64,000 nucleotides of DNA from Bacteroidales bacterium (GTDB lineage Bacteria > Bacteroidota > Bacteroidia > Bacteroidales > ML635J-15), in the NCBI GenBank assembly GCA_017617125.1, contig JAFZWY010000029.1, positions 1 through 64,000 of the forward strand, read 5' to 3'. This document shows positions 26,401-34,075 of this stretch, piece by piece. Each line of letters starts with the position of its first letter. Positions within the stretch are counted from its first letter, which is position 1. The notes beneath the pieces were generated by a model. That model saw nothing but the letters and a program-made list of their open reading frames with translations, was not told the origin of the DNA and did not search any database. A program made the position numbers and the translations under genes.

Positions 26401-26540
26401 GGTCTTCTACACCAACAAGTACGGGTGCTATTAGATTTTCGTTGAGTAATAACTCTGCACTAACTTCAATTGCTGACAAGGCTAGCCACTGGGGCATGAG
26501 TGTCAGATGCGTCAAGGATTCTCCAAATGGTAACAAATAA
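23403..26540 (+). CDS. Exported FISUMP-domain protein with twelve Cys-containing GCDS repeats
   Basis: 1,045 residues from ATG at 23403, chosen because it opens directly with a signal peptide (MKKLLLMLVALLTFTGVYSQ); an ATG 96 bases upstream would put a long hydrophobic, Cys-rich segment before it. A domain shared with the FISUMP protein at 9789-12653 (ending YPDTV) is followed by a T9SS-tail-like module at 84-163 (EQNVPNPF, ISIVDVNGREY). Then come twelve tandem ~60-70-residue repeats, each with a first Cys near CDSYTW and a second in GCDSIVTLNLTI. The C-terminal FISUMP domain (GDQVWMTENMRYLPE, CPEGWHLPSREEW, ending VRCVKDSPNGNK) completes it. Paired cysteines suggest a disulphide-stabilised surface stalk, which is inference. 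Confidence 0.87.
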   Translation: MKKLLLMLVALLTFTGVYSQTITLSFTGRGRGGTVTEEIYQQIDSLLVQNFTRHWERMIYYPDTVVIMDVLDVPLIEVKHEGVEQNVPNPFDCVTDVELNLSHDDAVSISIVDVNGREYLHYSGKLSAGAHVFEVTLSKPQAYMLTAVTGDSKYTIKMVNLGSCGKDEIALKSSSNVGVRAKSLIGEHFEYGDQMEYFAYTTYNGIVFNGSEYRASQTGSENVVIHFNIPYCTRTINVDYEHGCESFTWINGVTYYETDHNAARADLISAGGCDSIVLLDITIDHPVQVEEYINACQPIQWNGQNCTTAGTYVANLQTPGGCDSIVTLHLSRQNHISNDIYVSDCDSYTWNGETYEETGVYNQSFVTQYGCDSTVHLHYTNMSDHSIDVVNACDSYTWLNGQTYYSDNNTDTVHLRNIYGCDSIVTLNLTMSHSHYSNLNVTACRQFNYHGQIYTQSNTYTQTLTTVNGCDSIVTLNLTITSSVEDDIYESGCESFTFDGHTYTQSDDYDIHYTTPVGCDSIIHLHLTIVHHTSSVQNVTACDSYTWLGQEYTTSGTYYGTIMNSQGCDSVMTLNLTINHSVSTEKTINACHSYNLDGETITVSGEYERTYTAVNGCDSTVTYHINILDDVATEFTQYACGSFTWEGTTYTQTDDYVKHFTSFVGCDSTVTMHLYIGEANYDITDVQVACDSYEWEGDVYTISGPYTKTLQNRYGCDSVVNLQLTIYQSYNVTDELTVCDSYEWEGDTYISSGTYTKTLHSVHGCDSVVTLTLTVNYGAETELYDTTCGDYVWDGRTYSASGSFPYTYQTANGCDSVVTLHLVYHELVTDSRDGNTYCTMEYGDQVWMTENMRYLPEINDTRSSSEPRYYVYGYAGRNYQEALHNSNYNTYGTLYNYTSAQTACPEGWHLPSREEWVELVSYLRSNNDYICGGDSTYIAKSMASTTLWNDESTHSCNVGYEPSQNNTSKFNGLPGGRLSSTATTIQATHSKEIGNEANWWSSTPTSTGAIRFSLSNNSALTSIADKASHWGMSVRCVKDSPNGNK

Positions 26541-26572
26541 AAAAAAGGGCTCTCGAAGCCCTTTTTTCTTTT
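26541..26572. terminator. Bidirectional terminator
   Basis: AAAAAAGGGCT, 5-base loop, AGCCCTTTTTT: an 11-bp stem flanked by A- and T-runs. It lies immediately after the FISUMP stop and downstream of hemW on the other strand. Confidence 0.85.
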
Positions 26573-26648
26573 ATAATCAAATTAATTTTTTTTCGGAACT
26601 CATAATTACCGATTATGTAAGCGATAGGCGTGGGGTTGTTGTGAGTGG

Positions 26649-27770
26649 CTACTCAATAAACTCTACAATAATACTGTCCGATACGAACATTCCTTTTGGT
26701 GTGAGCGAAAAGCGGTTGCCATCGAACATATAGAGATCTGGCTGCAAGTTGCTTATTGCTGCGCGTATTTCTGTAAGCTTTTCATTCCCGAAACGCTGTT
26801 CAATTTCACGAAGATTGATTCCTTCGGATGTCCTTAGTCCGAGCATTATGGTTTCTTCAAATATGTCGGTTTCGGAAAGAGTTTCGGTGGTGAGACACGT
26901 GTTTCCTTCTGATATGCCTTTGACGTATTCCTTTACATTCGCGATGTTCCATGCACGAATGCCGTTGTAGTATGAGTGTGCGCCGGGTCCGAACCCAAGG
27001 TATTCGGTTCTGTTCCAGTACGACGAGTTGTGTCGCGAACGCATATCCGGCTTGCTGGCATTTGAGATTTCGTAGTGTTCGTAGCCGTTTTCGCGGACTT
27101 TGCTGTCGAATGCAAGGAATTGTTGCAGACAACTCTCATCGTCTGTGGGAATGTATTTCCCTTCGTCGGTATAGCGATGCAGCAGGGTATTGTCCTCAAT
27201 TCCGAGGCAGTAGCACGAAAGATGGCTTATAGGTAGTGAAAATGCCGTGTCGAGTTGCTTTTCCCACATTCTATTATCGATGCCAGTAATGCCATAAATG
27301 AGGTCGATGCTGATGTTGTCGAAACCATACTTTTGGGCAGCAAGTACGCTTTCGATGGCATCCTTTGCGGTGTGGCGGCGTTTCAGAAATTTTAGTGTCG
27401 CATCGTCGAAACTTTGTATTCCTATGCTAAGCCGATTTATTCCAATGCGTTTAAGTGCAGAAAGATAATCAGTGTTTAGATTTTCAGGATTGGCTTCGAG
27501 GGTGATTTCTGCATTGTCTGCAATGTTGTAGTTCCTGTAAATTTCTGCAAGTATTGATTCTATGCATGGAATAGCTAGCATCGACGGAGTGCCGCCGCCG
27601 AAATATATTGTCTGTATTTGCTTGTCGGTTAGCTGATTGCTACGAGATGCAATTTCTTTTTTCAGAGCATTGCAATAGTCGTCAATAAGCGAGGATACAG
27701 CTATAGAGTAGAAGTCGCAATATATGCACTTCGACTTGCAGAATGGGATGTGGACGTAAATTCCCGACAT
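26649..27770 (-). CDS. hemW: Radical SAM heme chaperone HemW
   Basis: 373 residues. The radical SAM CxxxCxxC is at C11, C15 and C18 (HIPFCKSKCIYCDF), followed by YFGGGTPSML and GIQSFDDATLKFLKRRH, the usual signatures of the HemW/HemN-like group. The extra CDCF-type cysteine of HemW is present in the same cluster (C-D-F here). HemW binds heme and delivers it to respiratory proteins; it is often misannotated as coproporphyrinogen oxidase. It follows a head-GIN lipoprotein gene by 6 bases, so the two share a transcript beginning at the promoter near 28508. Confidence 0.9.
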   Translation of the reverse strand: MSGIYVHIPFCKSKCIYCDFYSIAVSSLIDDYCNALKKEIASRSNQLTDKQIQTIYFGGGTPSMLAIPCIESILAEIYRNYNIADNAEITLEANPENLNTDYLSALKRIGINRLSIGIQSFDDATLKFLKRRHTAKDAIESVLAAQKYGFDNISIDLIYGITGIDNRMWEKQLDTAFSLPISHLSCYCLGIEDNTLLHRYTDEGKYIPTDDESCLQQFLAFDSKVRENGYEHYEISNASKPDMRSRHNSSYWNRTEYLGFGPGAHSYYNGIRAWNIANVKEYVKGISEGNTCLTTETLSETDIFEETIMLGLRTSEGINLREIEQRFGNEKLTEIRAAISNLQPDLYMFDGNRFSLTPKGMFVSDSIIVEFIE

Positions 27771-27776
27771 TGCATT

Positions 27777-28481
27777 TTAATCGTCGTCGTATTCTGCGTA
27801 GTGGTATCTAACACGTTCTGTACCGTACACATATACTTCGCCGGTGCCCGACTGCCAAACATCGCCTTCGTCGGTTGCGTATGCTTCTACACGACCAGTG
27901 CCGGTGCTGTGTATTTCGACAAATTGTGATATGAGGTTGTAGCAGTCGACATCGCCCGAACCGCTGCAAGTTATCTTTAATTCGCCGGAAACGCCACTGA
28001 TAACCACGTCGCCTGAACCACTGTTAGAGATTTCTATAGCTTCGTGTTCTACATCGAATGCATATATGTCGCCCGATCCGGTATTGTCGAACTTAATCTT
28101 TTTCGATAGCGGGGATTCTACAGTCAGGTCACCTGCACCGTAGTTGTCATAATACAGATAGTCGTTGCGTTTCATGTAAACCATTATTGTGACTGGTTGT
28201 GTGTTACGCAGCTTGTATTTGTTCTTCTCCTTCTTGATGATGAGTTTGCCCTTCTTGACATATACCGAAAGATAATCAATTATGTTTGATTCTCCTGTAA
28301 TGACAACTTTGTTTTCGTTGGCGAAGAAAACTTCTACATCGAATTTTGTGTCGTTCCTTACCTCGTTGAAATTCTCGGTAATGCTTATCGTGTCGGTTCT
28401 GAGTTCACCATTGCCATCTATTTTCTTGCACGAGCAGAATGCTACGCACATTATGATTGAAGCGATAACTATATTTCTCAT
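27777..28481 (-). CDS. Head-GIN domain (DUF2807) lipoprotein
   Basis: 234 residues. The signal peptide ends in a lipobox-like FCSC (Cys ~18), predicting an envelope lipoprotein. The N-terminal part (TENFNEVRNDTKFDVEVFF) is the head-GIN opening. From ~110 onward, short beta-strand repeats each carry S/TGSGD or TGTGR (DNTGSGDIYAF, ISNSGSGDVVI, HSTGTGRVEAY), predicting a beta-helix-like fold. Function is unknown; such proteins may be putative auto-transporter adhesins in database terms. It has its own promoter (TATTTTTG at 28504-28511), separated by a terminator from the two related genes upstream, and is probably co-transcribed with hemW. Confidence 0.85.
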   Translation of the reverse strand: MRNIVIASIIMCVAFCSCKKIDGNGELRTDTISITENFNEVRNDTKFDVEVFFANENKVVITGESNIIDYLSVYVKKGKLIIKKEKNKYKLRNTQPVTIMVYMKRNDYLYYDNYGAGDLTVESPLSKKIKFDNTGSGDIYAFDVEHEAIEISNSGSGDVVISGVSGELKITCSGSGDVDCYNLISQFVEIHSTGTGRVEAYATDEGDVWQSGTGEVYVYGTERVRYHYAEYDDD

Positions 28482-28503
28482 TTCTTATGAATTAAATTTT
28501 TTG

Positions 28504-28511
28504 CAAAAATA
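28504..28511 (-). promoter_or_regulatory. -7 promoter element for GIN lipoprotein-hemW
   Basis: TATTTTTG on the minus strand, 23 bases before the start at 28481. Confidence 0.45.
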
Positions 28512-28536
28512 ATCTTTTGTGTCGAATTATCATTAT

Positions 28537-28572
28537 AAAAAAAAGCCTCGGTCGGGGAGACAAAGGCTTTTT
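28537..28572 (-). terminator. Terminator of the ECF sigma-GIN operon
   Basis: Minus strand: AAAAAGCCT, loop, AGGCTTTTTTTT. It directly follows the stop of the 504-residue GIN/barrel gene. Confidence 0.8.
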
Positions 28573-28591
28573 AGTAGTAAGTGTATTTTTG

Positions 28592-30106
28592 TTATCGACG
28601 TAGGCCTATTAAAGTGAACTTCAGACCGAAGCATATTGGATTTACATTGATTTGCTTGCTTTCGGCAGTTAGATTGTTGAATGCTTTCGATAGGTCGTAT
28701 GTTGCATAAAATGCTATGTACCTCAGGTTAATCTCGGCCTTTACACCGTAGCGGAATGCTTCGAAGCAACTGGCTTTGATATGGTCTTTTTCTTTTCCTC
28801 CGTTCGTTATGTATTTGAATTTGTTTCGTCCACCAATGTTATAGCCTACGTATCCGCCTACGCCTATGCTAAGGTATTTGGGAACGATTACGAAAGTGGG
28901 GCAGAGTTCGAAGTTGATGTATGGTGCCGACAGCTTGCTTTTCATGTAGCTAATGTCAGGGTTGGTGTCGTAGAATAGGTACGGCTGGTGTAGCGAGTCG
29001 GTTGCGTATCGTACCGATGGTTCGCTGAACTTGAAGTTGAACCAAGTGAATGATATTTCGGTTGGCAGACGGAACCATTTTCCGAATCGGATTACGTTAC
29101 CAATGGTTATGCCTGCTTCCCACGAGCCCCAGGGCTTTACCTTGTACATGCCCTGCGCGAACTTGCCGTTTTCGAGGTAGTTGTTGAAACCCCATTTTGC
29201 ACCTATGTAGATATAGTCTTTTACCTTTTTTGTTTTGGTCGGTGTGTTGTTGTTCGTTTGCGGATCATTAGATTCGGTATCTCCGTTTGTTGTATTATTG
29301 TCCGACGGTCTCTGTATAACAACCGTTCCGCTTCCATCGTCGTCGATGGATGTTGTCGATTTGCCGTAGATCTCGAATCCAGTGTCGCCGTCGTCATCCG
29401 ATGCGTTGGTAAGAAGTTTCTTTAGACTGATGCTACCCGAGCCGATTTTCTGAGTTTTGGGCGATCCGTATACGGTAACCTTTCCGATTCCATCGTTGTT
29501 GACAGAAATTGTCGAGTCGGCAAAGACTTCAACGTTTCCAATGCCGCTGTTGTCAACCGAAGCGTTGTCCGATATGAGATTCTTTGCATTGATGTTGCCT
29601 GTTCCCGAGTTGATTATGCGAGTATTTTTTGATGTGCCGGAAATTCTAATTGCACCAATGCCGCTATTGTCGATTGAAACCGACGGACAATCAACTGTCA
29701 CCTCGCAGCTTCCAGTCCCCAAGTTGCCAATCTTTACGGGATTCTCCGATGCGTTGACTTGGGCCTTGCCGACGCCTTCGTTTATAAATTCGTTCAGCGA
29801 AGTCGTGGTAACTTCTATCTTGCAGAAGTTGTTGTTCGAATATGACGAATTCTCTTCTGTGAAGATTTCGAGAGTACCGTTGTTCACCGAGTACCCGATT
29901 CTATTAAGCGTCTTGTCGTCGCATATGAATTTGATAGAATACTTGTCGCCAGTATTTACTATTACGTTGGCAACACTTTTGTTTAATACCCTGTGGAATT
30001 CCTCTGTGGGGTATTCTGTCTTGTTGGCTATTGTATTGCCGTTGTCTTGCGCTACAGCGATAATGCTTGCCAAACATGCTAATGTTACAATAATTAATTT
30101 TCTCAT
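28592..30106 (-). CDS. Head-GIN domain (DUF2807) protein with C-terminal outer-membrane beta-barrel-like region
   Basis: 504 residues. After a signal peptide (cut near VAQ) comes a head-GIN domain (EFHRVLNKSVANVIVNTGDKY) with NSGIGAI / NSGTGNI / NDGIGKV repeats to about 250. A Thr/Asn-rich linker (~265-295, NNTTNGDTESNDPQTNNN) precedes ~200 C-terminal residues with alternating aromatic strands (YIYIGAKWGFNNY, FKLPTEISFTWFNFKF-like, ending FGLKFTLIGLRR), which look like an outer-membrane barrel. A GIN passenger joined to a possible membrane anchor would suit a surface role, but that is inference. It is the last gene of the sigma/anti-sigma operon, 36 bases after another GIN gene. Confidence 0.8.
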   Translation of the reverse strand: MRKLIIVTLACLASIIAVAQDNGNTIANKTEYPTEEFHRVLNKSVANVIVNTGDKYSIKFICDDKTLNRIGYSVNNGTLEIFTEENSSYSNNNFCKIEVTTTSLNEFINEGVGKAQVNASENPVKIGNLGTGSCEVTVDCPSVSIDNSGIGAIRISGTSKNTRIINSGTGNINAKNLISDNASVDNSGIGNVEVFADSTISVNNDGIGKVTVYGSPKTQKIGSGSISLKKLLTNASDDDGDTGFEIYGKSTTSIDDDGSGTVVIQRPSDNNTTNGDTESNDPQTNNNTPTKTKKVKDYIYIGAKWGFNNYLENGKFAQGMYKVKPWGSWEAGITIGNVIRFGKWFRLPTEISFTWFNFKFSEPSVRYATDSLHQPYLFYDTNPDISYMKSKLSAPYINFELCPTFVIVPKYLSIGVGGYVGYNIGGRNKFKYITNGGKEKDHIKASCFEAFRYGVKAEINLRYIAFYATYDLSKAFNNLTAESKQINVNPICFGLKFTLIGLRR

Positions 30107-30142
30107 TTTCTCATTTTTTATTTGTTAGTAGATTTCATTATT

Positions 30143-30856
30143 CTATTCGTTTCTAGCATCAATTTTGCCAATACCTTCATTCGAGGCTTCTATCTTTGCC
30201 GCTGTCAGTTTCGAAGCGTTGATTCTTCCAATGCCTTCGTTGCCGTAGTATGCTTTGTTGGTATTTCCCGACAATTCTACAGATCCGATGCCATCGTTAT
30301 TCACTTTTACTATGTTGGCCTTAATGTTTTGTATATCAGTCTTGCCGACGCCTTCGTTACTAATGTCGATCTGATCTGCCGAAACATTTGAAAGTTTTAT
30401 CTTGCCAACTCCTATATTGTTTATAATCAACGAGCTGGTAGTTAGTTTGTCGCACGATATTGAGCCTACGGCTTCGTTGGTTATTATGTTGCAATAGGGC
30501 GTATACACAACAATGTCGTGCTTGTCTTCATCGATGCTGCTGTCGGTGTTAAAATATATCGATAGCATTCCGTCCTTTACTTCGGTTGCAACATATGGCA
30601 TTATGTTCTCGTGGACGGTAACAACAACCTTTGATTCGTTGCTCTGTACAATCTTGATGTTGAAAATGCCAGAATTGCATATGTTTTCGAAACTTTCGAG
30701 CTGGCGAGTCTCTGTTATTACCTTTCCTTTCCCCTTTATCTTATCTGCTGATAATGTGTAGGTGCTTGCAGATGTATTTTCTGCCTTGATATTCTCATTT
30801 GCATGTATGGCTACCATAAGTGCAAATCCTATTAAAATAAAGAATCTCATAATCAT
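30143..30856 (-). CDS. Head-GIN domain (DUF2807) exported protein
   Basis: 237 residues with a signal peptide (MIMRFFILIGFALMVAIHA; an ATG at codon 3 is equally possible). The GIN opening (ETRQLESFENICNSGIFNIKIVQSN) is followed by repeats NIGVGKI, NEGVGKT, NDGIGSV, NEGIGRI and NEGIGKI at about 18-20-residue intervals. Function is unknown. It starts 2 bases after the anti-sigma stop, so it is almost certainly an output or partner of the ECF system. Confidence 0.83.
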   Translation of the reverse strand: MIMRFFILIGFALMVAIHANENIKAENTSASTYTLSADKIKGKGKVITETRQLESFENICNSGIFNIKIVQSNESKVVVTVHENIMPYVATEVKDGMLSIYFNTDSSIDEDKHDIVVYTPYCNIITNEAVGSISCDKLTTSSLIINNIGVGKIKLSNVSADQIDISNEGVGKTDIQNIKANIVKVNNDGIGSVELSGNTNKAYYGNEGIGRINASKLTAAKIEASNEGIGKIDARNE

Positions 30857-30858
30857 AA

Positions 30859-31905
30859 TTATTTTTTGTTATTAGCTATTGTTAAACATATTTCATTTCC
30901 GATATCCCTTATCATGTGGGCAGGTTCGCTGTCCTTGAATGCAGAACGCATTTTGTTTGCGCTGCGGCGCAGAAATGTGCGGAATTTACTTTCTTTAATT
31001 ATTGTAACTCCGTTGTTTTCCGACTGGTAAGCGAGCAAATCTTCGTCCGAAGCGGGATTGTCTGGTTCTATATTTTCGATAGAATCTGTATTCTCTGTAT
31101 TTTGTTCCGCGATGTAAAATCTCTCGTCGGTAGCTGGTGCATCATCTTCCGTTGCAATGCTGTCGAGTTCTGTTTCGGCAATGTCCGGACTGTCATATAA
31201 TGTCGGTTCACCGATGGTGTCGCTGTTGAACGCCAATGTTTCTGCCGTAACATTGGTATTTTTATGAGCCTCGGTTCTTATTTGCAATTTCTGTTCTTCA
31301 ATTAAGGCAGGTTCGGAATTGTCGGTGTTGCCGATGAGTTTTTTTTCTGCCGCGTTGTCGGTCTGTACGTCCGCTATCGTGCCTTTGCTGGTGTTTTGCG
31401 GAATGTCGTTCTGCCCATTATTGGAAATTACGTTTCCTCCGTTTCCGAGGACATTGTAAAGTATTATTCCGCATGTGGCGATTATTATAATTGATGCTGC
31501 AATGGAAACAGGTCTCAGCCAGAAGACGATTCCACGTTTCTTTAATGAGTCCTTGTCGGGGTAATGTACGTCCAGGTCAGGCTTTTGGATTGTAAGCTTG
31601 TATGCTTCGTACGACTTGTTTACATTTTGATTGGTTTTTATTTTGGTGTCAATGTATTTTTCGTCTTCTTCCGAAATTATACCTTCAAGTTTTTCGATGA
31701 GGAGTCTTTCTGTGATGTTTTCGATCGAAAGCATTTCCTTCTTTTCGAATTTTACATCTTCTATGTCGCTGTTTTCGAGCATTGCCATGACATCGGGATT
31801 ACTCTCGAGGTATGCCATGAGTTCGGCTTCTTCCGTTTCGGAGAGCTGGCAATCGAGGAACCTCTGCCACAATTCTTCAATATTGCTTTGATCTATTCTT
31901 GTCAT
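30859..31905 (-). CDS. Anti-sigma factor-like single-pass membrane protein
   Basis: 348 residues. A cytoplasmic N-terminal ~125 residues (LWQRFLDCQLSETEEAELMAYLESNP) matches the short helical segments seen in many Bacteroidota anti-sigma proteins. One transmembrane helix follows at about 128-152 (FWLRPVSIAASIIIIATCGIILYNVL), then an acidic, Thr/Asn/Glu-rich periplasmic region of ~200 residues. There is no zinc-binding HxxxCxxC. The start overlaps the sigma-factor stop by four bases (ATGA), indicating translational coupling, the usual arrangement for a sigma/anti-sigma pair. The signal sensed is unknown. Confidence 0.75.
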   Translation of the reverse strand: MTRIDQSNIEELWQRFLDCQLSETEEAELMAYLESNPDVMAMLENSDIEDVKFEKKEMLSIENITERLLIEKLEGIISEEDEKYIDTKIKTNQNVNKSYEAYKLTIQKPDLDVHYPDKDSLKKRGIVFWLRPVSIAASIIIIATCGIILYNVLGNGGNVISNNGQNDIPQNTSKGTIADVQTDNAAEKKLIGNTDNSEPALIEEQKLQIRTEAHKNTNVTAETLAFNSDTIGEPTLYDSPDIAETELDSIATEDDAPATDERFYIAEQNTENTDSIENIEPDNPASDEDLLAYQSENNGVTIIKESKFRTFLRRSANKMRSAFKDSEPAHMIRDIGNEICLTIANNKK

Positions 31906-32384
31906 AGCGCGTTCTCCATTTTGACGATATAGTCCTTTAATACTTTCCTTGCGCGGAAAATGTAAACTTTCACTTGTGTTTCGTTGAGACCTGTGATTTC
32001 TCCAATTTCGTTGTAGGAGTAACCTTCGTAGTCTCGGAGCAGGATGAGTTGACGCTGCTGTTCCGGAAGCTTTGCAAGTGCATTTTCCAGAATTTCCTTC
32101 AGTTCGGAGTTGCTGTCGTATTCTCCGGGTTCGTAGCCGGTACCTATCGCATCTTCTGCCGTGCTGAATTTCTCGTGTCTGGTTACGTCTATCATCCTGT
32201 TGTAAGCAACTTTGAACAGAAAAGACTTTGCGTTGTCAACTTCGTCGCGGTTTGTCCACAGCTTTGCAAAACTGTCCTGCACTATGTCCTGTGCAAGGTC
32301 GCTATCCTTAATATTCGATAGCACAAAGCGATAGACGTTGTCTGCGTACTTGTTAACCATAATATTGTAGTCTTCTCGTGTCAT
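31902..32384 (-). CDS. ECF-type RNA polymerase sigma factor
   Basis: 160 residues. Region 2 is visible at ~10-70 (YADNVYRFVLSNIKDSDLAQDIVQDSFAKLW, then AYNRMIDVTR) and region 4 at ~105-155 (LAKLPEQQRQLILLRDYEGYSYNEIGEITGLNETQVKVYIFRARK). It leads an operon with an anti-sigma protein (ATGA overlap) and two head-GIN genes, which are the likeliest regulon members. No sequence resembling a second copy of its own promoter was identified by eye. Confidence 0.92.
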   Translation of the reverse strand: MTREDYNIMVNKYADNVYRFVLSNIKDSDLAQDIVQDSFAKLWTNRDEVDNAKSFLFKVAYNRMIDVTRHEKFSTAEDAIGTGYEPGEYDSNSELKEILENALAKLPEQQRQLILLRDYEGYSYNEIGEITGLNETQVKVYIFRARKVLKDYIVKMENAL

Positions 32385-32512
32385 TGTTCCCTCATATGAC
32401 GTACATGCAGTACAAAATGTTACAAAGAAAATGAAAAAAAATTAAAGAGTAGTTTTTTTGTTTGTGTATCACGATTTTAATCAATTAGAATTGCCTAATA
32501 ATAAATTATTTG

Positions 32513-32520
32513 TATCTTCG
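32513..32520 (+). promoter_or_regulatory. -7 promoter element that fixes the acyltransferase start
   Basis: TATCTTCG lies 16 bases before ATG at 32536. It is inside the longer open frame beginning at 32458, so the downstream ATG is preferred. Confidence 0.5.
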
Positions 32521-32535
32521 CCCCGTAGTTTGAAG

Positions 32536-33417
32536 ATGGTAAGATTGCTTTCACATAGCGAAATTGATTTTGTCAAGTACGACGAATGCATAGAAAAGTC
32601 CATGCAGGGCAAGGTGTATGCAATGTCGTGGTACTTGGATGCGGTTTCCCCCGATTGGTCGGCCTATGTGGTTGGCGACTACGATGTTGTGATGCCTGTG
32701 CCACTGAAACGGAAGTTCGGACTTGTGTATGCGTTGCAACCGCAGTTCTGCCAGCAGCTGGGGATTTTCTCTAAGTCGTGGCTCTCGAAACTTCAGGCTC
32801 GCGAACTCGTTGGAAAGTTGCCATTCCTGTATCGTCTTTGCTTCAACAGCGGAAATATAGATATGTGCGCAGGAAAAACTGCACGTCCGAATTATGTGTT
32901 GGACTTGAGCGCCGACTACGAATTGCTTAATGCAAGCTTTTCGTTGCAGTGCCGACGCAATGTGAAAAAGGCAAAGACGTTTGTGCAACGGGTTGCCGAA
33001 ATCTCAAGGGACGAATATCTGTCGTTCCTTTGCGAAAATGCAGGGCAATGGATGGGGAAAGTGCAGATTCCTGTTTTGACAAGGCTTATTGACAATGCTA
33101 TTTCGGCTGGTTGTGCCGAGTTTGTGGCTGTCCGCGATGTGCAGGATAATGTCCTTGCTGCTGTATTTTTTATAAGGTGGGGAGGACGGCTGTATTATCT
33201 GTCGCCAGTTTCGAGCGAAAAGGGCAGGGAATTCCAGTCGATGACTTTCCTGCTGAACGATATTGTTGAGCGTAATGCAAATTCGTCGCTTCTTATTGAC
33301 TTCGAAGGCTCGGCAATCGAAAGCATACGGAATTTCTATGAGGGTTTTGGCGCAAAGGACGAGCCTTATCCGATGCTTGAGAAAAATATGTGGATAGCGA
33401 AAATATTGGGGAAATAG
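32536..33417 (+). CDS. GNAT/FemAB-like acyltransferase
   Basis: 293 residues from ATG at 32536 (the open frame extends to 32458, but a promoter element sits inside that extension). Features are those of the FemAB/BioF2-like acetyltransferase group: LQCRRNVKKAKTF near 158-170, an internal AAVFFIRWGGRLYYLSP strand pair, and a C-terminal IDFEGSAIESIRNFYEGFGAKDEPYPML. Relatives transfer aminoacyl or acyl groups in cell-envelope or small-molecule pathways. The substrate cannot be told from sequence. It sits between two oppositely oriented ECF sigma operons and has its own promoter. Confidence 0.7.
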   Translation: MVRLLSHSEIDFVKYDECIEKSMQGKVYAMSWYLDAVSPDWSAYVVGDYDVVMPVPLKRKFGLVYALQPQFCQQLGIFSKSWLSKLQARELVGKLPFLYRLCFNSGNIDMCAGKTARPNYVLDLSADYELLNASFSLQCRRNVKKAKTFVQRVAEISRDEYLSFLCENAGQWMGKVQIPVLTRLIDNAISAGCAEFVAVRDVQDNVLAAVFFIRWGGRLYYLSPVSSEKGREFQSMTFLLNDIVERNANSSLLIDFEGSAIESIRNFYEGFGAKDEPYPMLEKNMWIAKILGK

Positions 33418-33541
33418 AAAGTTTTTATAATAGTTGTAATGCTGTATGGGGTAGCGTTACATTTTTTTGTTTTCAATAAATCTTTTTTTGCATTTCTGAG
33501 TCTTTATTGCAGATGCATCTAAATTTTAAAACTAAAAAAAG

Positions 33542-34048
33542 ATGAACAGAGAAAACAACACAACAATGAATGAATTTGCGGAACTGCTACGACGGGAACA
33601 GCCTCATTTTATGAGGTATGCCTGTTATCGGCTTGGCGACACTGATGATGCGAAGGATGCTCTGCAGGAAACCTGTCACAAGCTTTGTGACAAATTCACA
33701 ACAGATGAAGGCAAAGATGTAAAAAACTTGAGAAACTACATTTTTCGCACTCTGTCAAATGTCTGCACAACAAGACTTTCACAGTCGAAACGATTCGAAA
33801 CTGTTCCATTGGATTCTCGCTTTGATATGGCCGACATTCAATCGGAAAGCAACGAGGACGACTTGAAACGTATTGTCAAGCTTCTTGACGGGATTCCTGA
33901 AGAACAAGCCGAGGTCATTCGTCTTAGAATTTATGGTGACAATAGTTTCGCCGAAGTATCCGAGATTTTATCGGTGCCGTTGCCTACGGTGAAATCACGA
34001 TTCCTTTATGGTCTCGAGAAAATCCGTAAAGCGATGAAAACAAACTAA
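33542..34048 (+). CDS. ECF-type RNA polymerase sigma factor
   Basis: 168 residues. Region 2 (AELLRREQPHFMRYACYRLGDTDDAKDALQETCHKL) and region 4 (LLDGIPEEQAEVIRLRIYGDNSFAEVSEILSVPLPTVKSRFLYGLEKIRKAM) are clear. It is not closely similar to the sigma factor at 31902-32384. The next gene, 27 bases downstream, encodes a zinc-finger anti-sigma protein, so this is a second sigma/anti-sigma pair within 2 kb. Confidence 0.92.
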   Translation: MNRENNTTMNEFAELLRREQPHFMRYACYRLGDTDDAKDALQETCHKLCDKFTTDEGKDVKNLRNYIFRTLSNVCTTRLSQSKRFETVPLDSRFDMADIQSESNEDDLKRIVKLLDGIPEEQAEVIRLRIYGDNSFAEVSEILSVPLPTVKSRFLYGLEKIRKAMKTN

Positions 34049-34075
34049 TTAATTAACCCCAAAAGAAAAATTATT

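Noticed and set aside
32458..32535. Upstream start for the acyltransferase
   Set aside because: A TATCTTCG promoter element lies within this segment, 16 bases before the preferred ATG.
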